A DNA stretch of 34,214 nt from Subtercola sp. Z020. GTDB taxonomy: Bacteria > Actinomycetota > Actinomycetes > Actinomycetales > Microbacteriaceae. A program made the position numbers and the translations under genes. Location: assembly GCF_002931235.1 (NCBI RefSeq), contig NZ_PSTT01000053.1, positions 1-34,214 on the forward strand. The letters are read 5' to 3'. Below are positions 7,600 to 15,530 of this stretch, piece by piece. Within the stretch, counting starts at the first letter, position 1, and the number at the start of each line of letters is the position of its first letter. The notes under the pieces were generated by a model, which searched no databases, was not told the DNA's origin, and saw only the letters and a list, made by a program, of their open reading frames with translations.

Positions 7600-7654
7600 T
7601 AGCGGCGGCGTTCGATCACGGGTGGATGCACGCCGGCACGATTGCGAACCGGCA

Positions 7655-8359
7655 CTACGGCGTACCGGCGCTCAACAGCGCCTGCGCCTGGCGGGCCGCG
7701 ACCGACTCGGCCTGCTTCTTGCTCGACCCCTCGCCGGTGGCACGGGCGAGCGCGCCGACGGTGACGGTCGCGATGAACGTCTTGCGATGGTCGGGGCCGC
7801 TCTCGGTGACCTCGTAGACGGGCGCGTCTGCGCCGAGGGATGCCGCCAGCTCCTGCAGGCCCGTCTTCGGGTCCATCGAGCGACCGAAGGTGTTCGGGTC
7901 TGACACCAGCGGTTCGACGAGGCGGAGTACGAGCGCGGTGGCGACGTCGCCGCCGAGGCCGAGGTACGTCGCACCGATCAGCGCCTCGACGGTGTCGGCG
8001 AGGATCGAGGCCTTCGCACGGCCACCGGTGAGGTCTTCGCCGCGGCCGAGCATCACGTACTCGCCGAGCCCGATCGTCGTGCCGATGCGGGCGAGAGCCA
8101 CTGTGCTCACGAGACTGGCGCGGCGCTTGGCGAGCTCGCCCTCGTCGAGGTCGGGGTACCGCGTGTAGAGCATCACCGTGACGGCCTGGCCGAGCACCGA
8201 GTCGCCAAGGAACTCGAGGCGCTCGTTCGTCGGCACACCACCGTTCTCGTAGGACCACGAGCGGTGGGTGAGTGCCAGGTTCAGCAGGGCATCCGGAATC
8301 CCGACACCCAGGGTCGACAAAAGGTGCGCCCGGTCGGAACGTGCAGTCGTCTTGCTCAC
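7655..8359 (-). CDS. rnc: Ribonuclease III
   Basis: This is the double-stranded RNA endonuclease of rRNA and mRNA processing. The signature NERLEFLGDSVL (residues 45-56) gives E46, E49 and D53; ADTVEALIGA gives D122 and E125, completing the acidic metal site. The C-terminal dsRNA-binding domain starts near DPKTGLQELA (about 162) and ends with GEGSSKKQAESVAARQA. Length (234 aa) is standard. GTG start with GGAG and GAGG just upstream. It lies 68 bp after rpmF and before mutM, co-oriented. Confidence 0.97.
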   Translation of the reverse strand: MSKTTARSDRAHLLSTLGVGIPDALLNLALTHRSWSYENGGVPTNERLEFLGDSVLGQAVTVMLYTRYPDLDEGELAKRRASLVSTVALARIGTTIGLGEYVMLGRGEDLTGGRAKASILADTVEALIGATYLGLGGDVATALVLRLVEPLVSDPNTFGRSMDPKTGLQELAASLGADAPVYEVTESGPDHRKTFIATVTVGALARATGEGSSKKQAESVAARQAQALLSAGTP

Positions 8360-8427
8360 TGCCTCACTCCGACCCGGCGCACCCTGTGTGAAGACCGATC
8401 GCGTCGCCCGTCGGGCGCGCGGTCATC

Positions 8428-8631
8428 TCAGACGTCGGCGACCTTGCGGCCCTTGTACTCCAGGAACAGGGCGGTGCCTGCGGAGTCTTCGACGACCTTC
8501 GCGCGGTGCGGAAGGCTGTAGGTGGTCTTGCCGTTCTCGACGGTCTTGACCAGGGTCGGCGCGGTGGCCTTCCACTGTGCGCGGCGCATGCGGGTCGAGG
8601 CCCGCGACATCTTTCGCTTCGGAACAGCCAT
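8428..8631 (-). CDS. rpmF: 50S ribosomal protein L32
   Basis: [20 protein letters not shown] is the canonical L32 N-terminus. The protein is 67 aa and basic. The C-terminal half ([13 protein letters not shown]...YKGRKVADV) lacks the paired cysteines of zinc-binding L32, so this is a C-minus form, common in actinobacteria. It starts 3 bp after the yceD stop, so the two are almost certainly cotranscribed and coupled. Confidence 0.97.
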   Translation of the reverse strand: MAVPKRKMSRASTRMRRAQWKATAPTLVKTVENGKTTYSLPHRAKVVEDSAGTALFLEYKGRKVADV

Positions 8632-8634
8632 GAG

Positions 8635-9270
8635 CTAACTCTTTTCTCTCTCGGTGGGGCTCGCAGACGGAGTCTCACCGTCGGTTGCCGTGTCTGTGGA
8701 AGCTTCTCGATCCGTCTGATCTGACCCTGTCTCAGCGTGCGCACCGGAACCGGACTGGCCCAGCAGCCCGGTCAGCGCCGACCAGCGGGAATCGAACTCT
8801 TCCTGCGGTGCACGCTCGGGCAGATCTTCCAGCCGCTCACCCGTGACCGGGTCGAGTCCTGGGCAATCTGGCCGACAAACCGGCTGAAACGGGAGTGCGA
8901 GAACAACCGCATCCCTGATCAGAGGTTCGAGGTCGACATGGTCGGCCTCAACCTGATAATCAAAAGCTTCGTCAAGAGAATACGCGAAAAGCTCCGCAAA
9001 CTCGACTCGAACCGGCATTTCGATGTCTTTGAGGCATCTGCCGCACACTCCGGAGGCCTCGGTGTCGACTCGCACGGTCGCCAGGATGCCGTCGTGCAGG
9101 CTCTCGAGGCGCGCATCCACCTCGAGTGTGGCGCCTGCCTGAACGGCGACGAGGCCTTCGCCCATCTTCTCCGGCACAACGATGTCGAGTTCGCGTTCGC
9201 GGAGCTCGCCGGGCTGGTGCATCAGGTCCCAGACGTTGGCCGTGAACGGGGTCTTGTTGAATTTGCTCAC
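8635..9270 (-). CDS. yceD: YceD/DUF177 family protein
   Basis: This DUF177 protein is nearly always encoded next to rpmF and linked to 23S rRNA/ribosome assembly in plants and bacteria. Conserved elements are ESLHDGILATVRVDTEASGVCGRCL, the later CRPDCPGLD (a CxxC and CxxxC pair) and the acidic tail. The last 45 residues are Ser/Thr/Asp-rich low complexity. The GTG start has no Shine-Dalgarno, but TAAACT lies 6 nt upstream, which suggests a leaderless transcript. Codon use around 8880-9030 is less GC-rich than the neighbours. Confidence 0.9.
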   Translation of the reverse strand: MSKFNKTPFTANVWDLMHQPGELRERELDIVVPEKMGEGLVAVQAGATLEVDARLESLHDGILATVRVDTEASGVCGRCLKDIEMPVRVEFAELFAYSLDEAFDYQVEADHVDLEPLIRDAVVLALPFQPVCRPDCPGLDPVTGERLEDLPERAPQEEFDSRWSALTGLLGQSGSGAHAETGSDQTDREASTDTATDGETPSASPTEREKS

Positions 9271-9276
9271 CGAGGG

Positions 9277-9282
9277 AGTTTA
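9277..9282 (-). promoter_or_regulatory. -10 box for leaderless yceD-rpmF transcript
   Basis: TAAACT on the minus strand fits TAnnnT and ends 6 nt before the yceD GTG, so transcription would begin at the start codon. Its first three bases are also the TAA stop of the upstream 227-aa gene. Confidence 0.6.
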
Positions 9283-9963
9283 CCGTGCTGCGGCGGGTGG
9301 TCGGCGGGTCGCTCGGTCGTTTGCAAGCGACGACGAAGCAAGGAATACGGCACCGCGGGCCGCGAGCGGTTCGTAGGCCGGCTGTTCCGATGGAGCCTCG
9401 GCGATGTCGCGCGCGCCCGCCAGCTGCAGAGACGCCAAGGTGAGCCTCGCGGCACCAATCGAGTTGAGGTCTTCGACGGAATCATTCGAGAACATCCATC
9501 CTGCGGATACCACCAGATGATCGATGGTTTTAACCGCCGATGCTTCCGACGCGACCAGGCCAGAGGCGACCAGAACAAGGAGGAACTGGGCAACATCGAT
9601 TCCATATTCGTCAGTTTCGAAGGGGAGCAGCGACGCGAACTGAGACCAGAGCGCCGGAATGTTCTTCCTAGCCTTCCGACCACGGTGCGAGATGAGGAGG
9701 TCGCGCCCCTCTCGCCGCACCAGTCCCAGTCGTTCGGTCAGCACGACGAGAGAATCCACCAGATGATCGTGCGCGTCTTTCTCGTACGGAGGCAGCCAGC
9801 GGGCGTCCGAGTCGATCTTCGACGTCAGCAGGCGACCCGACGTTGCCGTCAACCGACCGTGGCGGGTCAAGGCGACTCGATTATGGTGAGCTTCCGAGAG
9901 GAGGAGCAGGAGGGGGTCCAAGCAGCGCCGTTCGTCCGTCGCTGTGGCGGTCGACGAATACAT
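9280..9963 (-). CDS. Hypothetical protein, unrecognised
   Basis: I do not recognise this 227-aa protein. It is soluble, with no signal peptide or convincing membrane span. The middle is mixed alpha-like sequence (LVDSLVVLTERLGLVRREGRDLLISHRGRKARKNI, given here only in part as LGLVRREGRDLLISHRGRKA) and a hydrophobic stretch FLLVLVASGLVASEASAV. The C-terminus is Ala/Arg-rich. GC is visibly lower than in neighbouring genes, which may mean recent acquisition. Two ATGs are possible, 9969 and 9963; I prefer 9963 because TAGAGT lies 7 nt before it and there is no Shine-Dalgarno for either. It ends 9 bp before yceD and starts 15 bp after the LysR stop. Confidence 0.6.
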   Translation of the reverse strand: MYSSTATATDERRCLDPLLLLLSEAHHNRVALTRHGRLTATSGRLLTSKIDSDARWLPPYEKDAHDHLVDSLVVLTERLGLVRREGRDLLISHRGRKARKNIPALWSQFASLLPFETDEYGIDVAQFLLVLVASGLVASEASAVKTIDHLVVSAGWMFSNDSVEDLNSIGAARLTLASLQLAGARDIAEAPSEQPAYEPLAARGAVFLASSSLANDRATRRPPAAAR

Positions 9964-9970
9964 GAGCATA

Positions 9971-9976
9971 ACTCTA
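9971..9976 (-). promoter_or_regulatory. -10 box for the 227-aa hypothetical gene
   Basis: TAGAGT on the minus strand fits TAnnnT and lies 7 nt before the ATG at 9963, just after the LysR stop codon. It supports a leaderless start and a transcript separate from the LysR gene. Confidence 0.5.
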
Positions 9977-9978
9977 GT

Positions 9979-10923
9979 TCAGGCGGTCGTGGGGTTGGCG
10001 GCGGCGATCGCGTCGGCCTCTGCCCGCAGCGCGTCGGCGACGGTGCGCACGGCGAGGCGCTCGGCGCGGTCGGGGCGCATCAGGGCGTAGATGTGCCGCT
10101 CGGCGCGCATGCCCGACAGTGGCCTGAGAGCGATGCGCTGCGAGAGGGTGCTCGAGGTGAGGTACGCACCGGCGGCGGTGTAGCGCGGGAGGATCGCGAT
10201 TCCGAGACCCGACGCGACGAGGGATTCGGTCACCCGCGTGTCGGCGAAGCGCTGCACGATGTCGACGGGGGCGCCGGCTGCGGCCGAGATGTCGTAGAGA
10301 GTGCGCTCGAACGGGTAGCCCCAGGGCACCCCGATCCACTGTTCGCCGATGAGGTCGGCCGGGCTCACGCTGGCCTGGTCGGCGAGTGGATGCCCCGGGG
10401 GAAGCGCGACGTCGAGAGGCTCGGTCATGAGGTGCACGATGCTGAGGCCGCGGCCGTACCAGAGCGACGGCGGGCGGGTCGGAGCATGGGCGACGACGAT
10501 GTCGAAGTCGTTGGTGAGGTCGGGGAACCCTTCGGAGACCGGATCGCGGTCGCTCGCGTGCAGCGTGAGGCCGGTCTGGCGGGCGAGACGGTGCAGCACG
10601 CCGGGGAGCAGCATCTGGCCGCCGGTCGGGAAGGTGGCGAGCGAGACCTCGCCCGTGGGGTCGTGGCGGAACTCGTCCCAGAGGGCGTCGGCGCGTTCGA
10701 GGGCGATGGCGACGTCGGTGGCGCTGCGGGCGAGGGCGCGGCCGGCATCGGTCAGCACGATTCCGCGGCCGGACTTCTCGGTCAGCGGCAGGCCGGCCTC
10801 CTTCTCGAGCACGCGGAGCTGCTGCGAGACGGCGGACGGAGTTCGGTGGGTGGCGCGCGCCACTTCGGTGATGCTGCCGCGCTCGGCGAGTTCGCGGAGC
10901 AGTTCGAGCCGGCGTACGTCCAT
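9979..10923 (-). CDS. LysR-family transcriptional regulator
   Basis: The N-terminal winged HTH (residues 1-65) reads MDVRRLELLRELAERGSITE and then ...TPSAVSQQLRVLEKEAGLPL, typical of LysR. A periplasmic-binding-protein-like effector domain follows (about 90-300) with the usual DFDIVVAHAP and GLGIAILPRY elements. Length 314 aa. It sits downstream of and co-oriented with the pyrimidine operon but is separated by 189 bp holding a strong inverted repeat. A TAnnnT box 6 nt before its ATG suggests its own leaderless promoter. Target and ligand are unknown; the adjacent aminotransferase operon is a candidate target. Confidence 0.92.
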   Translation of the reverse strand: MDVRRLELLRELAERGSITEVARATHRTPSAVSQQLRVLEKEAGLPLTEKSGRGIVLTDAGRALARSATDVAIALERADALWDEFRHDPTGEVSLATFPTGGQMLLPGVLHRLARQTGLTLHASDRDPVSEGFPDLTNDFDIVVAHAPTRPPSLWYGRGLSIVHLMTEPLDVALPPGHPLADQASVSPADLIGEQWIGVPWGYPFERTLYDISAAAGAPVDIVQRFADTRVTESLVASGLGIAILPRYTAAGAYLTSSTLSQRIALRPLSGMRAERHIYALMRPDRAERLAVRTVADALRAEADAIAAANPTTA

Positions 10924-10936
10924 GTAGCCACGCTAC
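10924..10936 (-). promoter_or_regulatory. -10 box and palindrome at the LysR start
   Basis: GTAGC-CAC-GCTAC is a perfect 5-bp-arm inverted repeat touching the ATG. On the minus strand it contains TAGCGT (10930-10935), a TAnnnT -10 box 6 nt before the ATG. Overlap of promoter and palindrome would suit autorepression. Confidence 0.5.
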
Positions 10937-11005
10937 TCGGTCGCGCGCCGATCGGGTGGCCACGTTCGCGGGTGAGGCGCGCCGCCGTGCGCGTGGGAGT
11001 GGCGC

Positions 11006-11078
11006 CCCCACCCGGACGGAGCTCAGGCAACGCGCCGCCGCTGTGGCGACGGTTTCGCTGGGCTCCGTCCGGGTGGGG
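11006..11078. terminator. 17-bp perfect inverted repeat between aminotransferase and LysR genes
   Basis: Arms CCCCACCCGGACGGAGC (11006-11022) and its exact complement (11062-11078) enclose a 39-nt loop that itself can pair in part. The repeat lies about 35 bp after the aminotransferase stop on the minus strand, the place for the operon terminator. There is no T-run; in high-GC actinobacteria such stems still often end transcripts. It fills most of the 189-bp gap 10924-11112. Confidence 0.55.
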
Positions 11079-11112
11079 ACGCGGCGCAGTGGGGACGGCG
11101 CGCGCCGCCGCG

Positions 11113-12450
11113 CTAGGCGTGCACGGCGGCCGACGCGAAGGCCTCGTCGAAGATGGTCAGCGCCTGGGCGACCTCCTCCTCGGTGACCACGCAGGGGGGC
11201 ACCACGTGCAGGCGGTTGTCGGCGAAGATCGGGAGAAGGCCGAGGGAGAGCAGCTTCGCCTTGAGGGCGCCGATCGTGGCCTGCGGGAGCGGCTCCCGGG
11301 TCTCGGGGTCGGCGACGAGGTCGAGCGCCCAGAAGACGCCCATGCCGCGCACCTCACCGATGGCTTCGTGCTTCTCGGCCAGTGCCCGGAGGCCCGGGCC
11401 GAGCACCTCACGGCCGATGCGCTCGGCGTGGGCGACGATGCCCTCCGCCTGCATGGCGTCGAGCGCTCCCACGATCGAGGCCATGGCGAGCGGATGCCCG
11501 GAGTACGTCAGCCCACCCGGGAACACCGTGTCGTCGAAGGCTTCGGCGATGTACGGCGGGATGATGACCCCGCCGACCGGAACGTAGCCCGAGTTGACGC
11601 CCTTCGCGAAGGTGATGAGGTCGGGTACGACGGTCTCGCCCTCGACATGGCCGAGCGCCTGGAACGCGAACCACCCTCCCGCTCGGCCGAAGCCGCACAT
11701 CACCTCATCGAAGATCAGCATGATGCCGTATGTGTCGCAGAGGGCCCGCACTCCGGCGAGGTAGCCGGGCGGGGGAACGAGGATGCCCGCCGTGCCCGGG
11801 ATCGTCTCGAGCACGATCGCGGCGATGCCCGAGGCGCCTTCGGAGATGATGACCCGCTCCAGGTGGTGCAGTGCTCGCGCGCTCTCCTCCTCGGGGCTCG
11901 TCGACCAGAATTCCGAGCGGTAGGCGTAGGGGCCGAAGAAGTGCGCGTGGCCCCGTGCGTACTCGTTCGGGATGCGGCGCCAGTCGCCGGTCGCGACCAC
12001 GGCGGCACCGGTGTTGCCGTGGTACGAGCGGTAGGTCGACAGGATCTTGTCGCGGCCGGTGTACAGGCGCGCCATGCGGAAGGCGTTCTCGTTGGCGTCT
12101 GCTCCCCCGTTGGTGAAGAACACCTTGCTGAAGCCGTTGCCGGCCCGCTCCAGGATGCGCTGGGCGGCCTTGCCGCGCGCGAGGTTGGCGGCGGCGGGTG
12201 CGATCGTGGTGAGCACCTCGGTCTGCTCCCGGATGGCGGCGGTGACCGCCGGGTGCTGGTGCCCGATGTTCACGTTGATGAGCTGGCTGGAGAAGTCGAG
12301 GTAGCGGTTACCGTCGAAGTCCCAGACGGTGCTGCCGAGCCCCCCGGCGATGACCATCGGTGTGAGGGCGGCCTGCGCCGACCAGGAGTGGAACACGTGG
12401 GCGCGGTCGAGTTCGTAGGCGAGGCGGCCGTCGTCGGGGTTGAGGTTCAC
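11113..12450 (-). CDS. Class III (omega) aminotransferase, probable beta-alanine/beta-aminoisobutyrate transaminase
   Basis: This is a PLP fold-type I class III aminotransferase. FFTNGGADANENAFRMAR binds the cofactor phosphate, SYHGNTGAA is the family aromatic-His motif, IFDEVMCGFGR carries the PLP Asp, and FAKGVNSGYVPVGG the Schiff-base Lys (about K283). The family includes beta-alanine-pyruvate and related omega-amino acid transaminases. In this operon it would convert beta-alanine or 3-aminoisobutyrate, the products of beta-ureidopropionase, to semialdehydes. The start at GTG 12450 is chosen for AAGAAGG about 9 nt upstream. It is separated from the lipoprotein gene by a nested hairpin that may lower its expression. 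Substrate is inferred from context. Confidence 0.88.
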   Translation of the reverse strand: MNLNPDDGRLAYELDRAHVFHSWSAQAALTPMVIAGGLGSTVWDFDGNRYLDFSSQLINVNIGHQHPAVTAAIREQTEVLTTIAPAAANLARGKAAQRILERAGNGFSKVFFTNGGADANENAFRMARLYTGRDKILSTYRSYHGNTGAAVVATGDWRRIPNEYARGHAHFFGPYAYRSEFWSTSPEEESARALHHLERVIISEGASGIAAIVLETIPGTAGILVPPPGYLAGVRALCDTYGIMLIFDEVMCGFGRAGGWFAFQALGHVEGETVVPDLITFAKGVNSGYVPVGGVIIPPYIAEAFDDTVFPGGLTYSGHPLAMASIVGALDAMQAEGIVAHAERIGREVLGPGLRALAEKHEAIGEVRGMGVFWALDLVADPETREPLPQATIGALKAKLLSLGLLPIFADNRLHVVPPCVVTEEEVAQALTIFDEAFASAAVHA

Positions 12451-12483
12451 AGGTGGTGCCTTCTTCTTCCTAGGGGTGCAGCC

Positions 12484-12525
12484 GGGCATCCATTCTCCGC
12501 CTGCGGAGACGGCGAGTGGATGCCC
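12484..12525 (-). terminator. Nested hairpin between lipoprotein and aminotransferase genes
   Basis: Outer arms GGGCATCCA and TGGATGCCC (12484-12492, 12517-12525) enclose an inner hairpin CTCCGC-CT-GCGGAG (12495-12508). It lies 15 nt after the lipoprotein stop in the minus-strand transcript. It may act as a partial terminator or RNA-stabilising stem that sets binding protein above aminotransferase. Confidence 0.5.
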
Positions 12526-12539
12526 ACAGCGGCTCTGCT

Positions 12540-13697
12540 TTACTTGCCGCCCTCGGTGAGGGTGACTGTGATGGGTGCGTAGGAGGTTCCTGTGACGTCG
12601 ACACCCTCGCCCTTCAGCGCATCGAGCGCCTTCTGCACGTAGGTGTTGGTGTAGGCGTCGGAGTCGGGCTCCTTGGTGATGACCGTCGTTCCCTCGAGGT
12701 TCTTCGCGGTCATGGCGACGTCGACCGTCTGCTTCCAGGCGCTGTCGTCGATCATGCCGATTCCGTCGGGCGACGGCCAGATGAGCTTGTTGATCTCGTT
12801 GGTCTGCCAGAGCTGGTGGCTCGCACCGAGCTGCGAACCCTTGGCGACCACGATGTCCGACGCCTTCTGGGGGTTGTCGCGAGCGTAGATCCAGCCCTTC
12901 AGGGCGGCCGTCAGGAACTTGACGGTCTGGTCCTGGTAGGCCTGGTCGTTGTTCAGCTTGTCGGTGTTCGCCCAGATCGCATCCTGGAGCATGGCCGTGC
13001 CCTCGTCGTTCCAGTCGATGACGTTGAGGTCGCTCGGCTGGTAGAGCTTGCCTGTGGCCGGGTTGATCGTCTCCAGGATCTGCGCGTACTCGTTGTACGT
13101 CTCCGCCTGCGCCGCGTCGATGGAGCCGTCGAGCAGCCCGGATTCGTCGAAGGCCTGCTGCACGAGCTGCACGTCGGTCGCGGGATCGAGGCCGGCCTTG
13201 GTGATTCCGGCGAACATCTCGAACTCGTTGCCGTAGCCCCAGTTGCCGACGACCTTGCCCTTCAGGTCGGCAGCGGTCTTGATGTTCTTGTCGGCCATCG
13301 AGACCTGCAGGGTGCCCGACTTCTGCAGGATCTGCGCGACATCGGTGATGCCGGCGCCCTGCTCTCGGGAGGCGAGGGCCTTAGGCACCCAGGCCACGGC
13401 GTAGTCCACCGCGCCGTCGGCGAGCTGGGTCTGGGGCACGATGTCGGTGCCGCCCTCGACGATGGTCACGTCGAGACCCTCGTCGGCGAAGTACCCCTGG
13501 TCGAGCGCGGCGTAGTAGCCGGCGAACTGCGCCTGCGTGAACCACTGCAGTTGCAGCTTGACCGGGGTGAGGGCCGAGCCGTCAGTGGATGTCGCCGCGG
13601 AGGTCGTGCTCGACGAACTCGAGCATCCACTCAAAACGAGGGCAGCCGACGCGGCGAGGGCCGCCACGCCGAGGGTGATGCGTTTGCTGTGCTTCAT
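12540..13697 (-). CDS. NMT1/THI5-like ABC transporter substrate-binding lipoprotein
   Basis: A lipoprotein signal peptide ends in the lipobox LVLSGC (Cys25), followed by a Ser/Thr linker. The mature domain opens with PVKLQLQWFTQAQFAGYYAALDQG, the mark of NMT1/THI5-like (SsuA/ThiY) binding proteins, and keeps GYFADEGLDV and VVGNWGYGNEFEM. Relatives bind pyrimidine precursors of thiamine, riboflavin or similar small ring compounds. With dihydropyrimidinase in the same operon, uracil, thymine or a dihydropyrimidine is the likely ligand (inferred). Of two adjacent ATGs, 13697 is chosen because GGAGGA then lies about 4-5 nt upstream. It follows the permease gene after a 157-bp gap full of 17-bp repeats. 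Confidence 0.9.
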   Translation of the reverse strand: MKHSKRITLGVAALAASAALVLSGCSSSSSTTSAATSTDGSALTPVKLQLQWFTQAQFAGYYAALDQGYFADEGLDVTIVEGGTDIVPQTQLADGAVDYAVAWVPKALASREQGAGITDVAQILQKSGTLQVSMADKNIKTAADLKGKVVGNWGYGNEFEMFAGITKAGLDPATDVQLVQQAFDESGLLDGSIDAAQAETYNEYAQILETINPATGKLYQPSDLNVIDWNDEGTAMLQDAIWANTDKLNNDQAYQDQTVKFLTAALKGWIYARDNPQKASDIVVAKGSQLGASHQLWQTNEINKLIWPSPDGIGMIDDSAWKQTVDVAMTAKNLEGTTVITKEPDSDAYTNTYVQKALDALKGEGVDVTGTSYAPITVTLTEGGK

Positions 13698-13768
13698 CAT
13701 TTCCTCCGTTGGTTCTGGTGCTGGACGGGTGGTGCGGTGAAGTGGTGCGGTCTGGTGCGTGGTGCGGT

Positions 13769-13847
13769 GGTGCGGGTCGTGCAGTGGTGCGGGTCGTGCA
13801 GCGGTGCGGGTCGTGCGGTGGTGCGGGTCGTGCAGTGGTGCGGGTGG
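13769..13847. repeat. 17-bp tandem repeat in the permease-lipoprotein gap
   Basis: About 4.6 copies of GGTGCGGGTCGTGCAGT with one or two changes run through 13769-13847; degenerate copies extend left to about 13727. The 157-bp gap (13698-13854) between the permease stop and the lipoprotein start is mostly this array. It is not coding in any convincing frame. The unit is not a multiple of three. Confidence 0.9.
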
Positions 13848-13854
13848 AACGGTC

Positions 13855-14709
13855 TCAGGCTCGGCGCCGGCTGGCGAGCCGCTCGAGCAGCAGGGTCACC
13901 CCGTAGAACACGAGGCCCAGGATGATCGCGCCGAACACGTAGGCCCAGGCGCGGGGGTAGGCGCTGTTCGCGGCGGCCGAGGTGATGCGCGAACCGAGGC
14001 CGTTCTGCAGGCCGCCGAAGTATTCCGCGACGATCGCCGAGATGACGCCGAGCGGCGCGGCGATGCGCAGCCCGGTGAAGATGAACGGCACGGCGCCCGG
14101 CAGCGTGACGGTGCGGGTCAACTGCCAGTTCGAGGCGGCATAAGCGCGCATGAGGTCGCGGTGAACGGGCCGCACCTGCCGCAGACCCCGCAGGGTGTTG
14201 ATGAACACCGGTGCGAACACCACGATCAGCACGACGACCCGGCGCGGGGTGTCGGAGGTCGACCCGAACATCGTGTTCAGGATGGGCGCCAGGGCGACGA
14301 TCGGCACGACGGCGAGTGCCGCGACGATCGGCACGATCATCCGGTCGAAGACGGTGACGCGCGAGGCCAGCAGGGCCAGCACGATCGCGAGCAGCGAGCC
14401 GACCACCAAGCCGATGAGGGCGTTCAGGCCGGTGGCGAGCAGCGACGACCACAACAGCGGCAGAACGACGACGATCTGCCCCGCGATGTCGGTCGGGCTC
14501 GGCAGCAGGTAGGGCTTGATGTCGAACACCACCACGACGAGCTGCCAGAGCAGCAGGAACGCGACCCCCAGCACGAGCGGGGGCAGCACCGATCGCGCGA
14601 GCGAGCGACCGCGGGCGCCCCCCTCCCCCGCGCGGGCACTGGGCTGCTGCTGTGCCTCCGCCTCGGCGGGAAGCGAGAAGAGGGCGGGCGCGGTCGGATC
14701 GAGGCTCAT
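13855..14709 (-). CDS. ABC transporter permease (SsuC/ThiX type)
   Basis: This is an inner-membrane permease of the BPD_transp_1 family with about six hydrophobic segments beginning near residue 40 (LPPLVLGVAFLLLWQLVVVV). The cytoplasmic EAA-like loop LRQVRPVHRDLMRAYAASNW contacts the ATPase, followed by LPGAVPFIFTGLRIAAPLGV. The N-terminal 35 residues are polar and low-complexity. Its ATG overlaps the stop of the ATPase gene (ATGA). It is the second, diverged permease of the system, so the transporter probably uses a heterodimeric channel. Confidence 0.9.
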   Translation of the reverse strand: MSLDPTAPALFSLPAEAEAQQQPSARAGEGGARGRSLARSVLPPLVLGVAFLLLWQLVVVVFDIKPYLLPSPTDIAGQIVVVLPLLWSSLLATGLNALIGLVVGSLLAIVLALLASRVTVFDRMIVPIVAALAVVPIVALAPILNTMFGSTSDTPRRVVVLIVVFAPVFINTLRGLRQVRPVHRDLMRAYAASNWQLTRTVTLPGAVPFIFTGLRIAAPLGVISAIVAEYFGGLQNGLGSRITSAAANSAYPRAWAYVFGAIILGLVFYGVTLLLERLASRRRA

Positions 14710-15530
14710 CGGAGGTCAGCTCCGAGCGGCGCCACCGGAGAGCCGTGCAGGGCTTCGCGCACCGCGGTGACGCCCGCGAAGAACGCGGCATTCTCGCGCA
14801 GGGCGTCGCTCCGCTCGGTGCCCGGACCGAGGTTCACCGACACGATGTCGACGATGCGGCCGGGTCGGGGCGACATCACGACCACGCGGTCAGAGAGGAA
14901 GACCGCCTCGGGGATGGAGTGTGTGACGAAGACGACGGCGGCTCCCGTCTCCGAGCAGATGCGCACAAGTTCCTGCTGCATGCGTTCGCGCGTCATCTCG
15001 TCGAGGGCGCCGAACGGCTCGTCCATCAGGAGGAGCTTCGGCCGCTCGGCGAGGGATCGCGCGATGGCGACGCGCTGCTGCATGCCGCCCGAGAGCTGGT
15101 CGGGGTAGCGGGTGCGGAAGTCGCTGAGCCCGACCAGCTCGATGAGCTCTTCGGCGCGCGCCGCGCGCTCGGCCTTGCCCACGCCGTGGAGCTCGAGCGG
15201 CAGCTCGATGTTCGCCTGCACAGAGCGCCAGGGCAGAAGCCCCGCGCTCTGGAAGGCGATGCCGTACTCCTGGTCGAGCCGGGCCTGTCGCGCCGTCTTG
15301 CCGAAGACGAGGATCTCGCCGCTGGTCGCGGAGTCGAGGTCGGCGATCAGCCGGAGCAGTGTGCTCTTGCCACACCCCGACGGGCCGATCAGGGAGACGA
15401 ACTCCCCCGGCGCGACGGTCAGGTCGATGCCGGTGAGGGCCTGCACCTCCGCCCCCCGGGCGACGGAGAAGATCTTGCCGGCCGAGCGCACGGAGATGGC
15501 GGGCAGGGCGTTCAGAGCGGTGTCGGTCAC
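14706..15530 (-). CDS. ABC transporter ATP-binding protein (SsuB/TauB type)
   Basis: All nucleotide-binding motifs are present: Walker A GPSGCGKST (residues 49-57), Q-loop Gln94 in IAFQSAGLLPW, signature LSGGMQQR (146-153), Walker B LLLMDEP (D170, E171) and the switch His204 in VFVTHS. The GLLPW wording is typical of nitrate/sulfonate/taurine-type ATPases that work with NMT1-like binding proteins. It powers the import system formed with the two flanking permeases. GTG at 15530 overlaps the stop of the preceding permease (GTGA); the frame is open upstream but the sequence there belongs to the permease gene. Confidence 0.95.
   Translation of the reverse strand: MTDTALNALPAISVRSAGKIFSVARGAEVQALTGIDLTVAPGEFVSLIGPSGCGKSTLLRLIADLDSATSGEILVFGKTARQARLDQEYGIAFQSAGLLPWRSVQANIELPLELHGVGKAERAARAEELIELVGLSDFRTRYPDQLSGGMQQRVAIARSLAERPKLLLMDEPFGALDEMTRERMQQELVRICSETGAAVVFVTHSIPEAVFLSDRVVVMSPRPGRIVDIVSVNLGPGTERSDALRENAAFFAGVTAVREALHGSPVAPLGADLR

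Noticed and set aside
8737-12582. Plus-strand open frame of about 1280 codons
   Set aside because: It runs antisense to yceD, the 227-aa gene, lysR and the aminotransferase, which all have clear family motifs. Long open antisense frames are expected at this GC content.
13697-14791. Minus-strand frame across the 17-bp array with HHCTT-type repeats
   Set aside because: The repeats produce an Arg/His/Thr-rich product with no start signal, and the frame covers the permease in a wrong register.
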